From Heliocidaris tuberculata (taxonomy: Eukaryota; Echinodermata; Echinoidea; Camarodonta; Echinometridae): a DNA stretch of 64,000 bases. Below, piece by piece: positions 1 to 13,732 of the stretch. Location: contig CM046838.1 in assembly GCA_025618425.1 (NCBI GenBank), forward strand, positions 11,970,466 through 12,034,465, given 5' to 3'. Position 1 is the first letter of the stretch, and every line of letters starts with the position of its first letter. A program made the translations under genes and the position numbers. The notes beneath the pieces were generated by a model. It saw only the letters and a program-made list of their open reading frames with translations. It ran no database searches and was not told the DNA's origin.

Positions 1-1290
1 TAATTCAACATGGCAATAAACACAATACAAATTATATATTTCCATAACGTGCCATCCATAAATAAACAACAATAGTACAATTTAACTGAATACAGGCCTC
101 AATAAGACACCCCCCCCCCGTGTGCTAAGTTTAAAGTTTAAAGTTTATTTCCACATTTATTTCATTAAAAAAACACATATCTAATTTTTTTTTTTTAATT
201 GAAAAGCACAACATTTAAGGCAAAGAAAGCAAGGAAAAATGAATATATGAGCGAGACCGTAAAAGGTATATAAAAATGTGGTGGGATTAAAAGATGTTAG
301 ATGAGGGAGGCCTAGAGAAGGGGGGGGGGGGGGGGGGAGCTTAAACCATCATGAAATATCCCAACAAAGTGCCTTCATGAAAGGAATATATAGATAGATG
401 TTCTAGTTCCTAGACAGATCCAGGGGTGGACCGAGACGGCCGCGGCCTCGACCTCCCAAACAAAAAATAGGAAAGACAGTTTTGAAAAGAAAAGAGAAAG
501 GGTAAAAGGAGGAGAAAGAAAGAAAGAATGAGAGGAGAAAATAAAGACTGGAGAGATCGGGAGAGACAGAGACAGGGAGGGAGAGCGAAAGAGAGAGGAG
601 GTATGAGAAGGTGAAAAGGTACCTTGGTGCCTGAAAAGGAATGTAACATTTATGATTCATGGATCTATATGACTCGGATGATATTTCAGAAATGCAAATT
701 ATAACTGTTGGTCAACTATACGTGCTTCTAAATATTCCCTTTGCTTTATTTTTAATTCTATTTTTTCAGCTTCAAAACTTGAATAGGCCTTTTGCTTGTG
801 AGTGAGAATATTTCTGAGAAATAATTGATAATTGATATAAGGTTTCAAGAGCAATTTGATTACGATTTACCTTTCCATCTAACGGTGATTGCAAAAAGAT
901 TTTTTTTTTTCATGCTTGAAAATTTTACAGGCTGTGGCTTAATTGCCCTACGCTAGAATAGTGATATATTATGGATATTGTTCCCCTTTTCCCCAAAAAA
1001 CTTTAAAGGCTTTGAACATTAAACTGAACTGGGTTTCTCACTCACAATTTGGGCATATGGACAACTCCTTTTATTGGAAACTTTGGTAAATAAAATGAAC
1101 TAAAGCCTCGTTTCTATTTTCCTTCTATATTTGGTTCTTATTCACCTCATAGTTATGTATTATTTTGTTGTGAAATGTCCTACAGTATATGCTTATTGTT
1201 AACCAATGGAAGAAGAATTTCTGTTATATTGACAATACAGATGTATCAAGGACAATTATCAAATTCAGACTATACTGACTTTCAGAAATT
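1..1290. other. 5' intergenic region of SMC2, no gene seen
   Basis: Contains an inverted LINE-like 3' end (AGTTTAA repeats at about 128-150), a G-run near 319-337 and a purine-rich stretch at about 480-610 that makes spurious Leu/Ser frames on the - strand. Nothing coding is supported. Confidence 0.7.
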
Positions 1291-1328
1291 GCACATACCG
1301 TAGATGGCGTAAATGGGTTCGTCCCACT

Positions 1329-1362
1329 GATCTCTACGGAAAAGATTTTTTCCGTAGAGATC
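1329..1362. repeat. Perfect 15-bp stem, 4-nt loop hairpin upstream of SMC2
   Basis: GATCTCTACGGAAAA (1329-1343) and its exact complement (1348-1362) are separated by GATT, 138 bp before the SMC2 start codon. It may be a hairpin in the promoter or, if transcription starts upstream, in the 5' UTR. Confidence 0.9.
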
Positions 1363-1394
1363 GATGGATATGGCTAGCCTATGGCAAGCTGCAG

Positions 1395-1452
1395 GCGCGC
1401 ATGCGCAGACGTCAACCGCCAAATAGCCGGGCGCTTTGAACACAGTGCCAAT
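1395..1452 (+). promoter_or_regulatory. SMC2: SMC2 proximal promoter: NRF1-like site, CDE/CHR-like pair, CCAAT box
   Basis: In the 105 bp before the ATG lie GCGCATGCGC (1397-1406), the NRF1 palindrome core; GACGTCA (1408-1414), a CRE-like site; GGGCGC directly followed by TTTGAA (TTTGAA at 1435-1440), matching the CDE/CHR arrangement bound by DREAM/MuvB at G2/M genes; and CCAAT (1448-1452). No TATA box is evident, as is usual for housekeeping cell-cycle genes. The start site is probably between about 1450 and 1490. The motifs are seen; their function is inferred from vertebrate work. Confidence 0.55.
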
Positions 1453-1499
1453 GATAGTTTTGTATTCATCATTTTGGGGCTAAACTTGAGATATACAAA

Positions 1500-1667
1500 A
1501 TGTATATCAAGGAAATAATCATCGATGGATTTAAATCATATGCTCAGAGGACTGAAATCAAGGGGTTCGATCCCCTCTTCAATGCAATTACTGGATTGAA
1601 CGGCTCTGGAAAATCCAACATCCTCGATTCGATTTGTTTTCTGCTGGGCATCTCAAATTTAACGCAG
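1500..1667 (+). CDS. SMC2: SMC2 exon 1 (residues 1-56)
   Basis: Encodes the N-terminal ATPase strand and Walker A GLNGSGKS, ending in NLTQ. Donor is CAG/GTGGGA, phase 0. The part upstream of the ATG is 5' UTR of unknown length. Confidence 0.96.
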
Positions 1668-4600
1668 GTGGGACTAAGGACCAATGTTTTTGTATATGTT
1701 TGATCGACATGATTTTCATTCCTGTCGATGCCATGATTTGATATTTACTTTTCTCAATTACAATTAAATTAAATCGCTGTGTATTACTTTTAAATGTTGT
1801 CCATGGCTATTTGACCTGTCTTTTTACTGTAAATTCTTGAAAATTAATGACCGTTTTACTTTCGTAATATAATTCATGATTTTTATTTTTAAAAACATGA
1901 GAAAATAGTTTCCACTCAAATTAAAAACAAAAACAAAACTAAACAACTAAGTTTTTGTTTTGTTTTGTTTTGTTTGTTTGTTGTTGTTTTTTTTGGGGGG
2001 GGGGGGTGGTGGGAGAACAGACTCTACATATGCACAACTTACAAGTTGCAAATCATTTCATTTAATTTATGGGCAGTAGAGGCACACGACCAATATCGTA
2101 GACTGTTTCCTATTTGGGAGACTGTCTATTGTCAAGAGACTTTTGTCAACATTTCAGGTAGCCTATTTAGGAGACAGTTTCCCATTTAGGAGACCAATTT
2201 TCTTTGTTTACATTTGTGGCAAAAGGATTAGATCTACCTCTGCTCAAAATGAAAATGTGATAAGCAAATTCCTCATGAAAAATTACCTCTTTTGACTGTC
2301 TACTCTAAAAATCCACAGTTTACTTTTGTGTTCATAACATTTTTTGTTACGATCCACACACAATAAATGGGCTTCTGGGGTTCTGACCTTAGTGAGGCAA
2401 AATTTTGGCTGAGAGAAAATGTCTTTTTATTGGTGTTGTTTCTTTTGTCCTTTTGTAAGCTAAGTCTCCAATATGGGAGACAGTCTCCCAAATCAGAAAC
2501 AGTCTCCAATATCGGCCGTGCCCCTCTACTGATGGGAGGAAAAGAAAAAGAACTTTTTTTTCTCCATCAGGCAGATGTAACAACTAACTTTAATCACAAT
2601 TCCTTTTTGGCAAAAAAAAAAAATGGCAGTCCAGTAATTTCAGAATAATGTTCAAATTAGTATTTGTAGTAATATATGAATTCATTTCATATTATATGTT
2701 ATTAAATTACTTTGGACACTTGTAGCATCTACAAAACAGGAAAATTTTCTACCCCAATGGTACTGTTATCAGTTATCTACCATCAACATATTTGAAATAG
2801 GTCTAGATTCTATATGTGTGTTTATATCTTTTATTGTGCCAGGTTCGAGCTGGCAGTCTACAAGAACTGGTGTACAAGGGCGGCCAAGCTGGAGTCACAA
2901 AAGCAACTGTCACCATTGTCTTTGACAATAGAGACAAGAAGCAGAGTCCGGTGGGATATGATAGCTTTGATGAATTCACAGTTTCACGACAGGTGCGGTT
3001 TAGTCATTATTTGTGTGATTCATAATCGGTATCCTAGTGTTTGCCACATACATGCATATCTGGTATTATTGTCAATTATTTAGAAAAGTTATGAGTAATA
3101 CTACATGTAGTCCAAGTTGTGATATAAGATCTGGGCCCTCTTGCATAAAAAGTTGCGATTAAACGCAACTCAAAAAATTAAACGCAAGTCCCAAATACGC
3201 GATCCTGATTGGTTGAAAATCGAGTTGCGTTTAATTTTTTTGAGTTGCGTTTAATCGCAACTTTTTATGCAAGAGGGCCCTGGGATGTCTACTTTTAATC
3301 CATTGTCTATGGGAACAGTGTGGTTTCTTTAGTAGTTTAGCCCATGTGACTGAGAGAATTCCGTAGTCAATGGTTCACATTCAAAAACTTAAGGTTTGAA
3401 TGATCAGGCTTTTTCTCAATTCCTTTTTTTTTTTTTTTTTTTTTTTTTGCAGGGATATTTGAATTTATACCTTTTTACAAGTTTGCAAATTTAGTTATCT
3501 GTTTCATTGTTTAAAAAAATAGGTTGGAAACTTTGTGCACAATGAAAATACCAGGGATTACCTACATGCACTTTGAGATATATTTTTTGATACACTGAGT
3601 GTGCATTGTCCAGACTGCACTGTCTGTACACAATTTTGCAAGTTCATTCTTTATAAATTGAATTTTGGTAATAAAATTCAGTTATTTCAATCATTTTCTA
3701 ATTGTGCTCATAGTCATAGCCATGAAGATAACTCCTAATTTTTTTTACAGGTTAAAGGTCATGTAAAGTTTTGGTAAGCCCTCAAAAACTGTTCGTCAGA
3801 TTTCTTCAATATTTGTTGATAAATAGCAAGATACTAGCAATACTAAGACACTGTGAAGACTTCGCCTCCTAAAGTTTAATATTAAACAAATAAGAGGCAA
3901 AAACTAATTTATGTGCCGGGACAGGCACGTAAAATCCCAACAAAGGCAGCATGTGCTATACACTGTACACACACGTGTAAAACCAATGATGAGTAGCTAC
4001 ACACAGTGCACACACGCTGTCTCTATGCGAAGCCCCAAGATTGCTGTGCGGGGAGCCCGTCGGGGTGGAAGGGTCCTAGCATAATGGCAGTGATCAAGCA
4101 TTCCTTACAGATATTTACACTGAAATTCACCAAAAATCATAGATGGAATACCAAATGATCTCTTACAGACATCTTTTGATACAAGGAGAACAACATGAGA
4201 CTATATTTAACATGTTTCTTTCAAATTTTCTTTTTGTTACCAATACTGTACATGAGCTTTAAGAAGTTAATGATTTGTTGTTAGTAGTTACTGAAAGTCA
4301 CTATGAGTATAATGTGCTATAACTCTAATGTTTAAATTGTTTATTATGCACAGGTTGTCATAGGAGGCAGGAACAAATACCTGATCAATGGCAGCAATGC
4401 TAACAACAGCAGAGTACAGGATCTCTTCTGTAGTGTTCAACTTAATGTCAACAACCCTCACTTTCTCATCATGCAGGTAAAGATTATGTGGTAGAAGAAT
4501 AAATCAAAGAATAATTCTGTAGAGGCTACAAGAATTCAAGTTATTGCCCATATGATTTAATCAGGAAATGATGAACACTTACTGACTATACCTGCTTTGC

Positions 4601-7600
4601 AACAGGAAGATAAGTTGTTTCAGATCTACATGTATACTATAGTTTTACAGTGTCAGGTACATGACATTAAGACTCTTCATCATTCACATAAAGGTACTGA
4701 TAATATTAAATTCTGGTAATTAACTTTTACAGAATCCAACGAGACACTGAATGTTCAACTTCAAGATTAAAATAATTGATAAGATCCAAATGATATTGGT
4801 AGAATATATATTTAGGAGCTGCAGTCCTGACCGGGGGGGGGGGTTTCGCAAAGAGCTTAAGTTATTTAACACGTAATCTCATTGATAGACTTCCCAATAG
4901 CGCACGTCCCCTGAGCATGATCTGACCAATGCAGTGATGCGTAATATACAGCATGCAACTAGGAATTTAAGTGCGAATTTAAGTCATACTTAACTCTTTC
5001 TGAAACACCCCCCAGGATTTTTTTCCTTCATTTGTTATTATTTGCTAATAACAAAACACAAAGACAAACATAACAAAAACACAATACAAGATAAAAAAGA
5101 TGAACAAAAAAAAAATAAACAAACCATCTACTGCCATGCAGTGCAATTCCAGAACTTGCAGAGTCGCAATTAGCTCCAACACATCTTGAAACAGAATTAA
5201 GAGTCCCCAAATATAATTGAATCAATGGATCAGGTCATTCTACTTGAATAATTTGATAAAAATAATTATAATCAATATCTTAATGTAATCACTTTTATCT
5301 TGTTTTCTTTCAGGGGAGAATTACCAAAGTACTAAACATGAAACCTCCTGAGGTGAGTTCTTGTGAAGAATAAGGTCTTGCCTCAAAGTACAGTGGATGT
5401 AGAATGTGCGATAAAACTTGCGATATTTAGGAATGGCTGATTATCAATTCTGTAGATTTGTCATAAGTTAAGCATTGTTAGGCAGTTGTCTTTAAGATAT
5501 AAGTGGGGCTCAGAATCACCCCTTGTTAACTTCTAATGTTGTGGAGGATTTGATCATCAAAATATCATTTGGGCATCGATTTACAGTTAACATTATTCTT
5601 GAGTCACCACTTATGATATAAAACTTACTTATATGCAATTTAGAGGACGTGTATACCTATAAGACATTTGTTTTATTATCCTAAAAGAAATTTCAAAGTT
5701 TTTTCACAATTTTGTTGTTGTTGAAAGGTGGGGGGGGGGGGGGGGTTGATAAGGAGTTTGTGATGCTGATGTAAGAAGAACATTATTTGAGACCCTTGCA
5801 ATAACTACCTGTAAGGCATGTTATACATTCAGTCAACTTAATCGTCCCAGGAAGTGTATTTTGATCTCTTTTCTCTCCGTTTCTCCCAAGATCCTGTCCA
5901 TGATTGAGGAAGCAGCAGGGACACGCATGTATGAGAACAAGAAAGCCTCGGCTCAAAAGACTATTGAGAAGAAAGATGCTAAGCTCAAAGAGATTGAATC
6001 TGTAAGTCACTTTATCCATTTCCTCTTTATTTTATTTATTTTTTCTCTCAAATATGTACACAGCTTGTATGAAGTTTTGTAAAATTGTAGAATTTATTTG
6101 ACTTTGACATAATCATTTTCATAGTGGATATGTCCTGATGCAGTCATTGTAAAGCTTTTCTGGAACCATTGTCATTGTACAATGAAACTAAACCCATTCT
6201 GTCCCTGTTTTTATGTTGGTATATAACTTCTTCGGTGTGAAAGATCACATCCCATACTGACCTTCTCTAAACCTGTTTCCCTCAACTCTCGTGTCCTAGG
6301 TATTGAATGAAGAGATCACTCCCACCCTGACCCGTCTTAACGAGGAGCGCTCCTCCTACCTGGAGTATCAGAAGGTCCTGAGGGAGCTGGATCATCTGAC
6401 TAAGCTCCATGTGGCATACCAGTTTGTCTCCGCTGAGAAGCTCTCCAAGGAATCCGAGCAGGAGCTGGCTAAGATTGCAGAGGCAACTACTGCTCTTAGG
6501 CAGAGGATGAGAGAGGTGAATGGTGCAGATATTCTAGTTCATAAATCATGAACATGTAGGAGTTTTGCACTGTCTGTCAAGAAGCTCATCAAAGGAGTAC
6601 GAAAATGACAAACATGAATATTTTTGTTTGATGTCAAAGTTAAGCTGACTAATGCGACCTAGACTTTAGAGTGGAGGAGAGAGCTTTCTTGTCAAAATCA
6701 ATATAAATAACCATAGATTAACTTCAATTTATTGAAATTTGTTTTGTAGATATGATCAGTTTGGGAACGTAATCACTTCTCAGATGGATTGCAGACGTTG
6801 TGAAGCTGAATGGTGCTTAGCACAAGAGAACTAAACTCATTTTATTTTAATGTTGCTATTGATCACAATGTCACTAATTGAAATTGATGTTGTAAATATG
6901 ATCCCTTCTGTGGATCGTTGAAAAAAAAGGTTATTGAGCTAACTGATGTGGCCCATCCTTTGCCACTATTACAAATTGTACACTTACTAGTTTATCAAGT
7001 TTTACAGTTCATTGTAAATATGATTCTTGTACAAGTGGCTGACGAAGCTTTGGTGCTAAGTAATGAAACCGAAGCATTAGTAGCAACAAGGGGGGAAATC
7101 AGTTCCATTCTGCTTGTCACCATTCATAAAGACAACTCTGTTGAAATTCATTTGTGAATTTTATATTTTTTTCAGATTGATGATAAGGTTGTAGAGCTGA
7201 CCAATACTATCCAGGCCTTGGAGAAGGAGAGAGATGAGGAGGCTGGAGGAGTCCTGAAGGAGATTGAGAAGCGTCTTGTGGAATCACAGAATGCTGACAC
7301 TAAGATACAGAGCTCATTGCAACACACGAAAGAAGCGGTGTCCAAAGAGAAGAAGAACAAGAAAGCCATTGAGAAGAGCTACACGGAGGTAATGGATGGA
7401 TTGCTTTTGTACTGATTTAGGAATTCCATCTCTTAAGAGGCTACTTTTGAGTGTGATATAATGTCAAAAAAACTATACAGGTATTACAAAATTGAATCAA
7501 AACTTTCTCACAACTATTCAAGGTCCAATGGCAAATGACTCTCTTCACCCAGTGAATTCTAAGCCAGAGAAAACTCAAGGTTGGGATCTATGGAAAATGG

Positions 7601-8061
7601 ATATTATACCAAAATCTAATCATACCCAACAAGTCAAAATTAAGATGAGATCAAGCCTTTGAAGAGAGATAGCACTACCTCCTTGTTTTTACCGATTTTC
7701 TCTTCCTAGAACTCCACATTACTTCCCAATTTTACCTGTGATTAAGCAGTCTTAAATCAAACTAATCACAATTTTCCTATTTTCCAGGATCAAGCTACAC
7801 TAAAAGCCAAGGAGAAGGAGATAGAGAAGCTAAGTGGAAACTTCACCAAGCTAGAAGAAAAATGCAAGGAGAACCAGGAAGGTGTGGCCCAAGCACAGAA
7901 GCACTACCAGGCTGTGTCTGCTGGGCTCTCTAGCAGTGATGATGGAGGAGAGGATAAGACACTTGCTGATCAGCTTATGAGTAAGTTATACTGTCAGTGA
8001 TATCACTGTAGGCCATTAAAATGCAAAGAATGGTTTTTAGATATACATTATGAAAAAGTAT

Positions 8062-8093
<32 letters not shown>

Positions 8094-11000
8094 GGAGAGG
8101 GTGAGGGGAAACAAAGGGAGATGACAAAACAGAGAGATGGAGACTGGGGTAGATACAATGTAGTGTTGTAGAGGGATAGAGAGAGTTGGAAGGATTTCAG
8201 ATAAATAGAGAGGGAGTAAAAAAAACAAACAAACAAACAAACAAACAAAGAAAAAAAGAACAAAGAGAGAGAGAGAAAGAGAAACAGATAGATAAAGAAA
8301 TGTGAGTGGGAAACAGAAAAAGGGAGAGGTAAAGGGACACAGAATGGGATGGAGACAGAGATAGACTGAGAGAGTGAGTGATGGAGAGGGATAGAGAGAG
8401 CTGGAAGGATAAACAGATAAATAGAGAGGGAGTAAAAAAAAAACAGAAAAAGAACGAAGAGAGAGAGAAAAAGAGAAACAGAGAGTGAGAGGGAGGGGAA
8501 AAAATATGTGGAATAGACAGTCATGATGAGATGGAAGATGGTATAGAGAGCATTGTCCTAGAACCCCTTATTTCATTCCTGTTTCAGCTTGCAAGGCTGA
8601 GATGAAAGCTGCAGAGACAAATCTGAAACAGGCCCAGGGTACACTGAAGAGTGATCAGGCTGAGTTGAAGAAGAAAGAGGCCGAACTCAAGAAGACAGCC
8701 AAGGAGTATGAGAAGGACAAGGCTAACATGGAGGCAGTGCTCAAGAACAAGACAAAACTAGAGGTAAGATAGGGGAAGGGTTGTAATCATAGTCAGTGAT
8801 GTGATGATGCTGGTCCAGATGGTCATGATGGGGATGATAGAACTGTTAGGAGATGGCAAGGATAATAGACTAGATGAAATAGGGCAGTAGTCAAAAGTAA
8901 GGCCAAGCTAGAAGTAAGGGAGTAGAGCTCAGTGGGGGAAAGCAGTGATAACAATACTGTTAATGATAATGAAGATGAGAGTGGTGGTGGTGGTGGTGGA
9001 AGCAATGGTGGTGGCGGTGGTGGCAGTGATGATGATTATGGCAATGTGTAAGCAGAAGAATATAATGACTTTGATTGTGAGAAAGGAGGATAATGATGAT
9101 GTTAATGAAATGATGATAATGATGATGAAGATGATGATGAACAAGAAATTAAGAAGGAATAGTAATTATGAAGATGAAGAAAATATATTGACAGATGTGG
9201 TGATAGTATTGAAAGTTTTGATGGTATTGAAAAGTTAATGTAATGATGATGACTATGTGTTCAGGGGAGCTATTATCCATTACTCTTGTTTAATTTTTGT
9301 TTAATACAGGATGAGATGAAGAAGCTTGGCTTTGAGGATGGCAAGGAGGATGACCTTGAGAACCAACACAAGACACTCTCAGCGAAGGTCGATAACCTTT
9401 CAGATAAGGTCAACGCACTTACCTCAAGGTAAATTTCTGCTATTATGATTTTGGCAGTGGCAAAATATGTTGAATCATTAGTTGTATATATACATGTACT
9501 AAGAGCCAGTGGTCTGCTGCCATCTTATTTGCTAGTGTGTACCTGTAAATGATGATTTATAAATTTGAGATGAAGAAGGTGCTATGTATGATATTCTACT
9601 CGCAAATGATACGACTCCTTGTGTTTTGTGTCTCATTTGGCAAAACAGACATTATTCTAAGTACAACTGTATTTTATTGGTACACGTTTGTTGTCAATGA
9701 AAGTGGGAAGTTTGTTTTTTCAAAATTATATTAAAAAAGTGTTCTTTCCGCCCCCCCCCCCCCCCCCCCCCAGATTTCCCAATCTTCAGTTTGAATACAA
9801 GGATCCTGAGAAGAACTTTGACCGTTCCAAGGTCCATGGTTTGGTAGCCAGGTTAGTCAAGGTCAAGGATGTCAAATATGCCACATCACTAGAGGTCACT
9901 GCAGGACGAAAGGTCAGTCAATTCAATATTTAGGACAATTTTTTTTTTGTCCTTAAATACTTTTTATTTCTAGGTATCAGGAAGTTGATTTTGTTAAAAG
10001 TTTTTAAAAACTTTCCAGAAGACTTCCAGATGGCAAGAAGTCAAATAACACACACACACAAATTTAAATAAGAAGATAAAAAGAGAGATTATATCATTCT
10101 TTGGTATGAAACATGGGCCCTGTAACATAAAGCTTTAGATTGATCGTACGATTGATTTTTACGATCAATCCCATCGACTACAATGTACAATCAATCGTAA
10201 AAATCAATCGTAAAAATCAATCGTAAGATCAATTTCAATTTTTATGTTACAGGGCCATGATCTGAAAAGGATCATATGAAGATATGGACAATATCTACGT
10301 AACAATGTTGCAATTAATTCCATATGACTATCGAACTGCCAATCAATATTTCTAATAATTCCTTTATTTTGGCAGAGTGAAACCAGTGATAGCTAGAATA
10401 AACAATGCTTGGGCCTGCCAAATGCAATCAAGTAAATTACACGGTTTCTCACAAATTTTTGCCTTATAGACAAATTTTCTTCCCAGTCCATCAAACCAAT
10501 AAATTCATGCCTGTAATATATGATGTTTATTGTTTACCATTTCTATTAGCTCTACAATGTAGTGGTTGATACGGAACAGACTGGTAAGAAGCTTCTACAG
10601 AAGGGAGAGCTAAAACGTCGCTACACCATCATACCTCTCAACAAGATCGCAGCCCGATCCATCTCAGGAGATACAGTCAAAGCAGCACAAAACCTGGTCA
10701 GTATTACTAATGATAACCTGATCAAATTGTTTATTTGTAGAAGAAATGACTGCAGATTATTACGAGTCTGCTGAAAGTGGAATACACTCAAAAGCACCTA
10801 CATGGATCTCCATGATTCTAGGACAACTACCCTCTAGACAACTACCCCCTTGACAACTACCCCCCGGAAAACCACCCCCTGGACGACTACCCCCCTAGGA
10901 CATCTACCCCCAGGACATCTACCCCCCAGGACAACTACCCCCAGGACAATTACCCCCCAGGACAATTACCCCCCAGGACAACTACCCCCAGGACAATTAC

Positions 11001-13658
11001 CCCCAGGACAATTTTTCCGGGGGTAGCTGTCCAGGGGGTAGTTGTTCGGGGGGGTAGTTGTCCGGGGGGTAATTGTCCTGGGGGGTAGTTGTCCTGGGGG
11101 GTAATTGTCCTGGGGGGGTATTTGTCCTAGGGGGCTAGTCGTCCACGGGGTGGTTTTCCGGGGGGTGGTTGTCCGGGGGGTAATTGTCCAGGGGGTAGTT
11201 GTCCGGATACGATCTCCATGATATGCAGATGATAAGCAGATCCATGGGAAAAATTATTGTATATGGCCCAGTCATGAATGTTGAAATATGATGAAATACC
11301 ATTCTTATTTAGCGAACTACTCAACAATTCCACATTTGCCTAATGCTCATTTGGTGAATGTGACTGTGGTTGCATAAAATCTTTCTTTGATGCCTGGAAG
11401 AAAAAAAAAAAAATTGGAGTTGAAGCAAAACGATTATTGTTTTGATGCATTGAAAAGAATTTTTCTCCCATCGTTTTATCTTTTTTTACTCTTTTTTTCC
11501 CTCTTTTTTCTTATATTTTTAAAGTAGATGTTTCTGAATTTATTAAGAAATCAAATACAAACATTGCAAACAATAATGATACAAATCAGAATTGATGCAA
11601 ATAAAGTGTGACAACTGAATTACAAAAAAGAATATATATACTTAGATAATATTCAAAATTATGGAGGTAAGTCAATAAATCGAGATAAATGCAGGGGCCA
11701 GCTATCATAAGCAAGAATGCTTGAGTAGATAGCAGCCGGGGGATGGGGGCTGCATGATACCTTAATATACGAGTCGATATATAGTATGGGGTGTCATATA
11801 TAAGGAATTAGATATATATGAGAAAGTAATTTCTCAAGTTTGTTTCTCTTTGCAAATTTTACAGTTTTTAACATTCTTGATTGAATTTTTTTGTTTGCAG
11901 GTTGGTAAGGATAATGTCCGTACTGCCCTGACCCTTGTAGGGTATGAGAAGGATGTTCAAGCAGCCATGGAGTTTGTCTTTGGATCTAGTCTAGTCTGCA
12001 ATGACATGGCACATGCAAAGAAGGTATGTACATGAACCTAAGAAGGTAACATACTCCATTTTCTGACAGGATAAGACATACCATTATACCCTGGGCAATT
12101 GTTCTAGAAAATTTAGTTTGGAATGTTCCAATGAATCTTGGTTATTTTGTATGCAGTGTATGAATATCTTGATAGAGTTATAGGCCCGTATTCTCAAAAG
12201 GTGCCCAACTTTAAGCCCCCGCCTAAGTGGGTAGATTTAGGCCACTGAATTTTGGAGAGCCAAATGTCACCCACTTTTAATCCTACAAAATCACCATCTA
12301 TACCTCTAGATCTGGAACTAAATGCAAATACAAAAACCTCACGATGGAATTGATTTCTGATGCTAATTTCATGCCAGGAAATAATTTTGTTTCTTTATTT
12401 TGTTACATAAAATATAGTAATTTATACAGGACTTATGGGTTGACAGATGGCCTTCCATAAATGAGCTTCCTTAGTTAAGCCAGGCTTAACTTAGGCCACT
12501 TTCAAGAATACGGGCCATAGTGATTTTATTTATGATGACGATGATAAGACTAGGAAGAGCAATGACCCCTTCACTTTAATTTATTTTTTCATTGTAGGTG
12601 ACATTTGACCCAAAGGTCAGGACAAGGACTGTTACTCTTGCTGGTGACACCTTTGACCCATCAGGAACCTTGACTGGAGGTATTTTATTTCAGCTCTGTC
12701 AAATATTGTTTTAAAGAAACTTTTATGAAGGAAGGATGAATGGTTTGGTGTCAGTAATAGATCAATCTTTGTATGTTTAGGCTAAGGTACACATAATGTG
12801 TAGATTGTGTTAAGCCCTTTTTTAGAATTACGGATGATGCAGACTGAGATAAGTACACTTTCAATTGTTAGTGATACATTTGCATCACAGTATGCATTTA
12901 GAACAAAATATTACAAAAATAATTGAAAAGAAACTTTGTCACAAAACTACATTCATTCAAATTAGAAAATAATTTGATAATCCTATACACATACTGAAAA
13001 CAATCTTCTCAAAGAGCCACAATTTAGGCTGCACATATGATTTGGCAACTCTGTATTGAAAATTGATGCTATCACGAAATATAAAGTTACCCAATATTTC
13101 TTGTCATGCATTTTTTGTTGAAGGATTGTATGATAATAACCATGTATGTCAGACAGAGATATTTAGCTGTGACATGTGTTCCATTGTTTTTCAGGTGCTC
13201 GTAATAACAGTTCGTCAGTGTTACGTAAGCTAGCAGAGCTCCAGGAGGCTGAGGAAGCTTTGTTTGTTGAACAGGAGAAACTCAATGCGGTCAAGAAAGA
13301 ACTGGCCAAGATCAGGGGATCTGCTGACAAGTAAGATCATTTACACAGGAAATATTACATCTTGTTGATATACATATATTTACCTTCAGATGTTTAAGTC
13401 TTTACGTCATTTAATTTCACATTGTTATTACGATGCTTAGTGTCATCACTTTCACCTCTAATCATCACCATAATAATCTCCATTTTGCTGTCATCATCAT
13501 GACCATTAGTTTCACAATCATTTCAGTCATCATCATTATCACTACCATCATCATCTTTATTGCCATGATTATCATCACCATCATCATCATTATCACCACC
13601 ACCAACTGCAGCAGCATCATCATCATCTCCACCACCACCACCACTACTACCACCACCG

Positions 13659-13732
<74 letters not shown>

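Noticed and set aside
8037..8524. 158-codon - strand frame rich in Leu and Ser
   Set aside because: Produced by the GA-rich tract of intron 8; no start context or homology.
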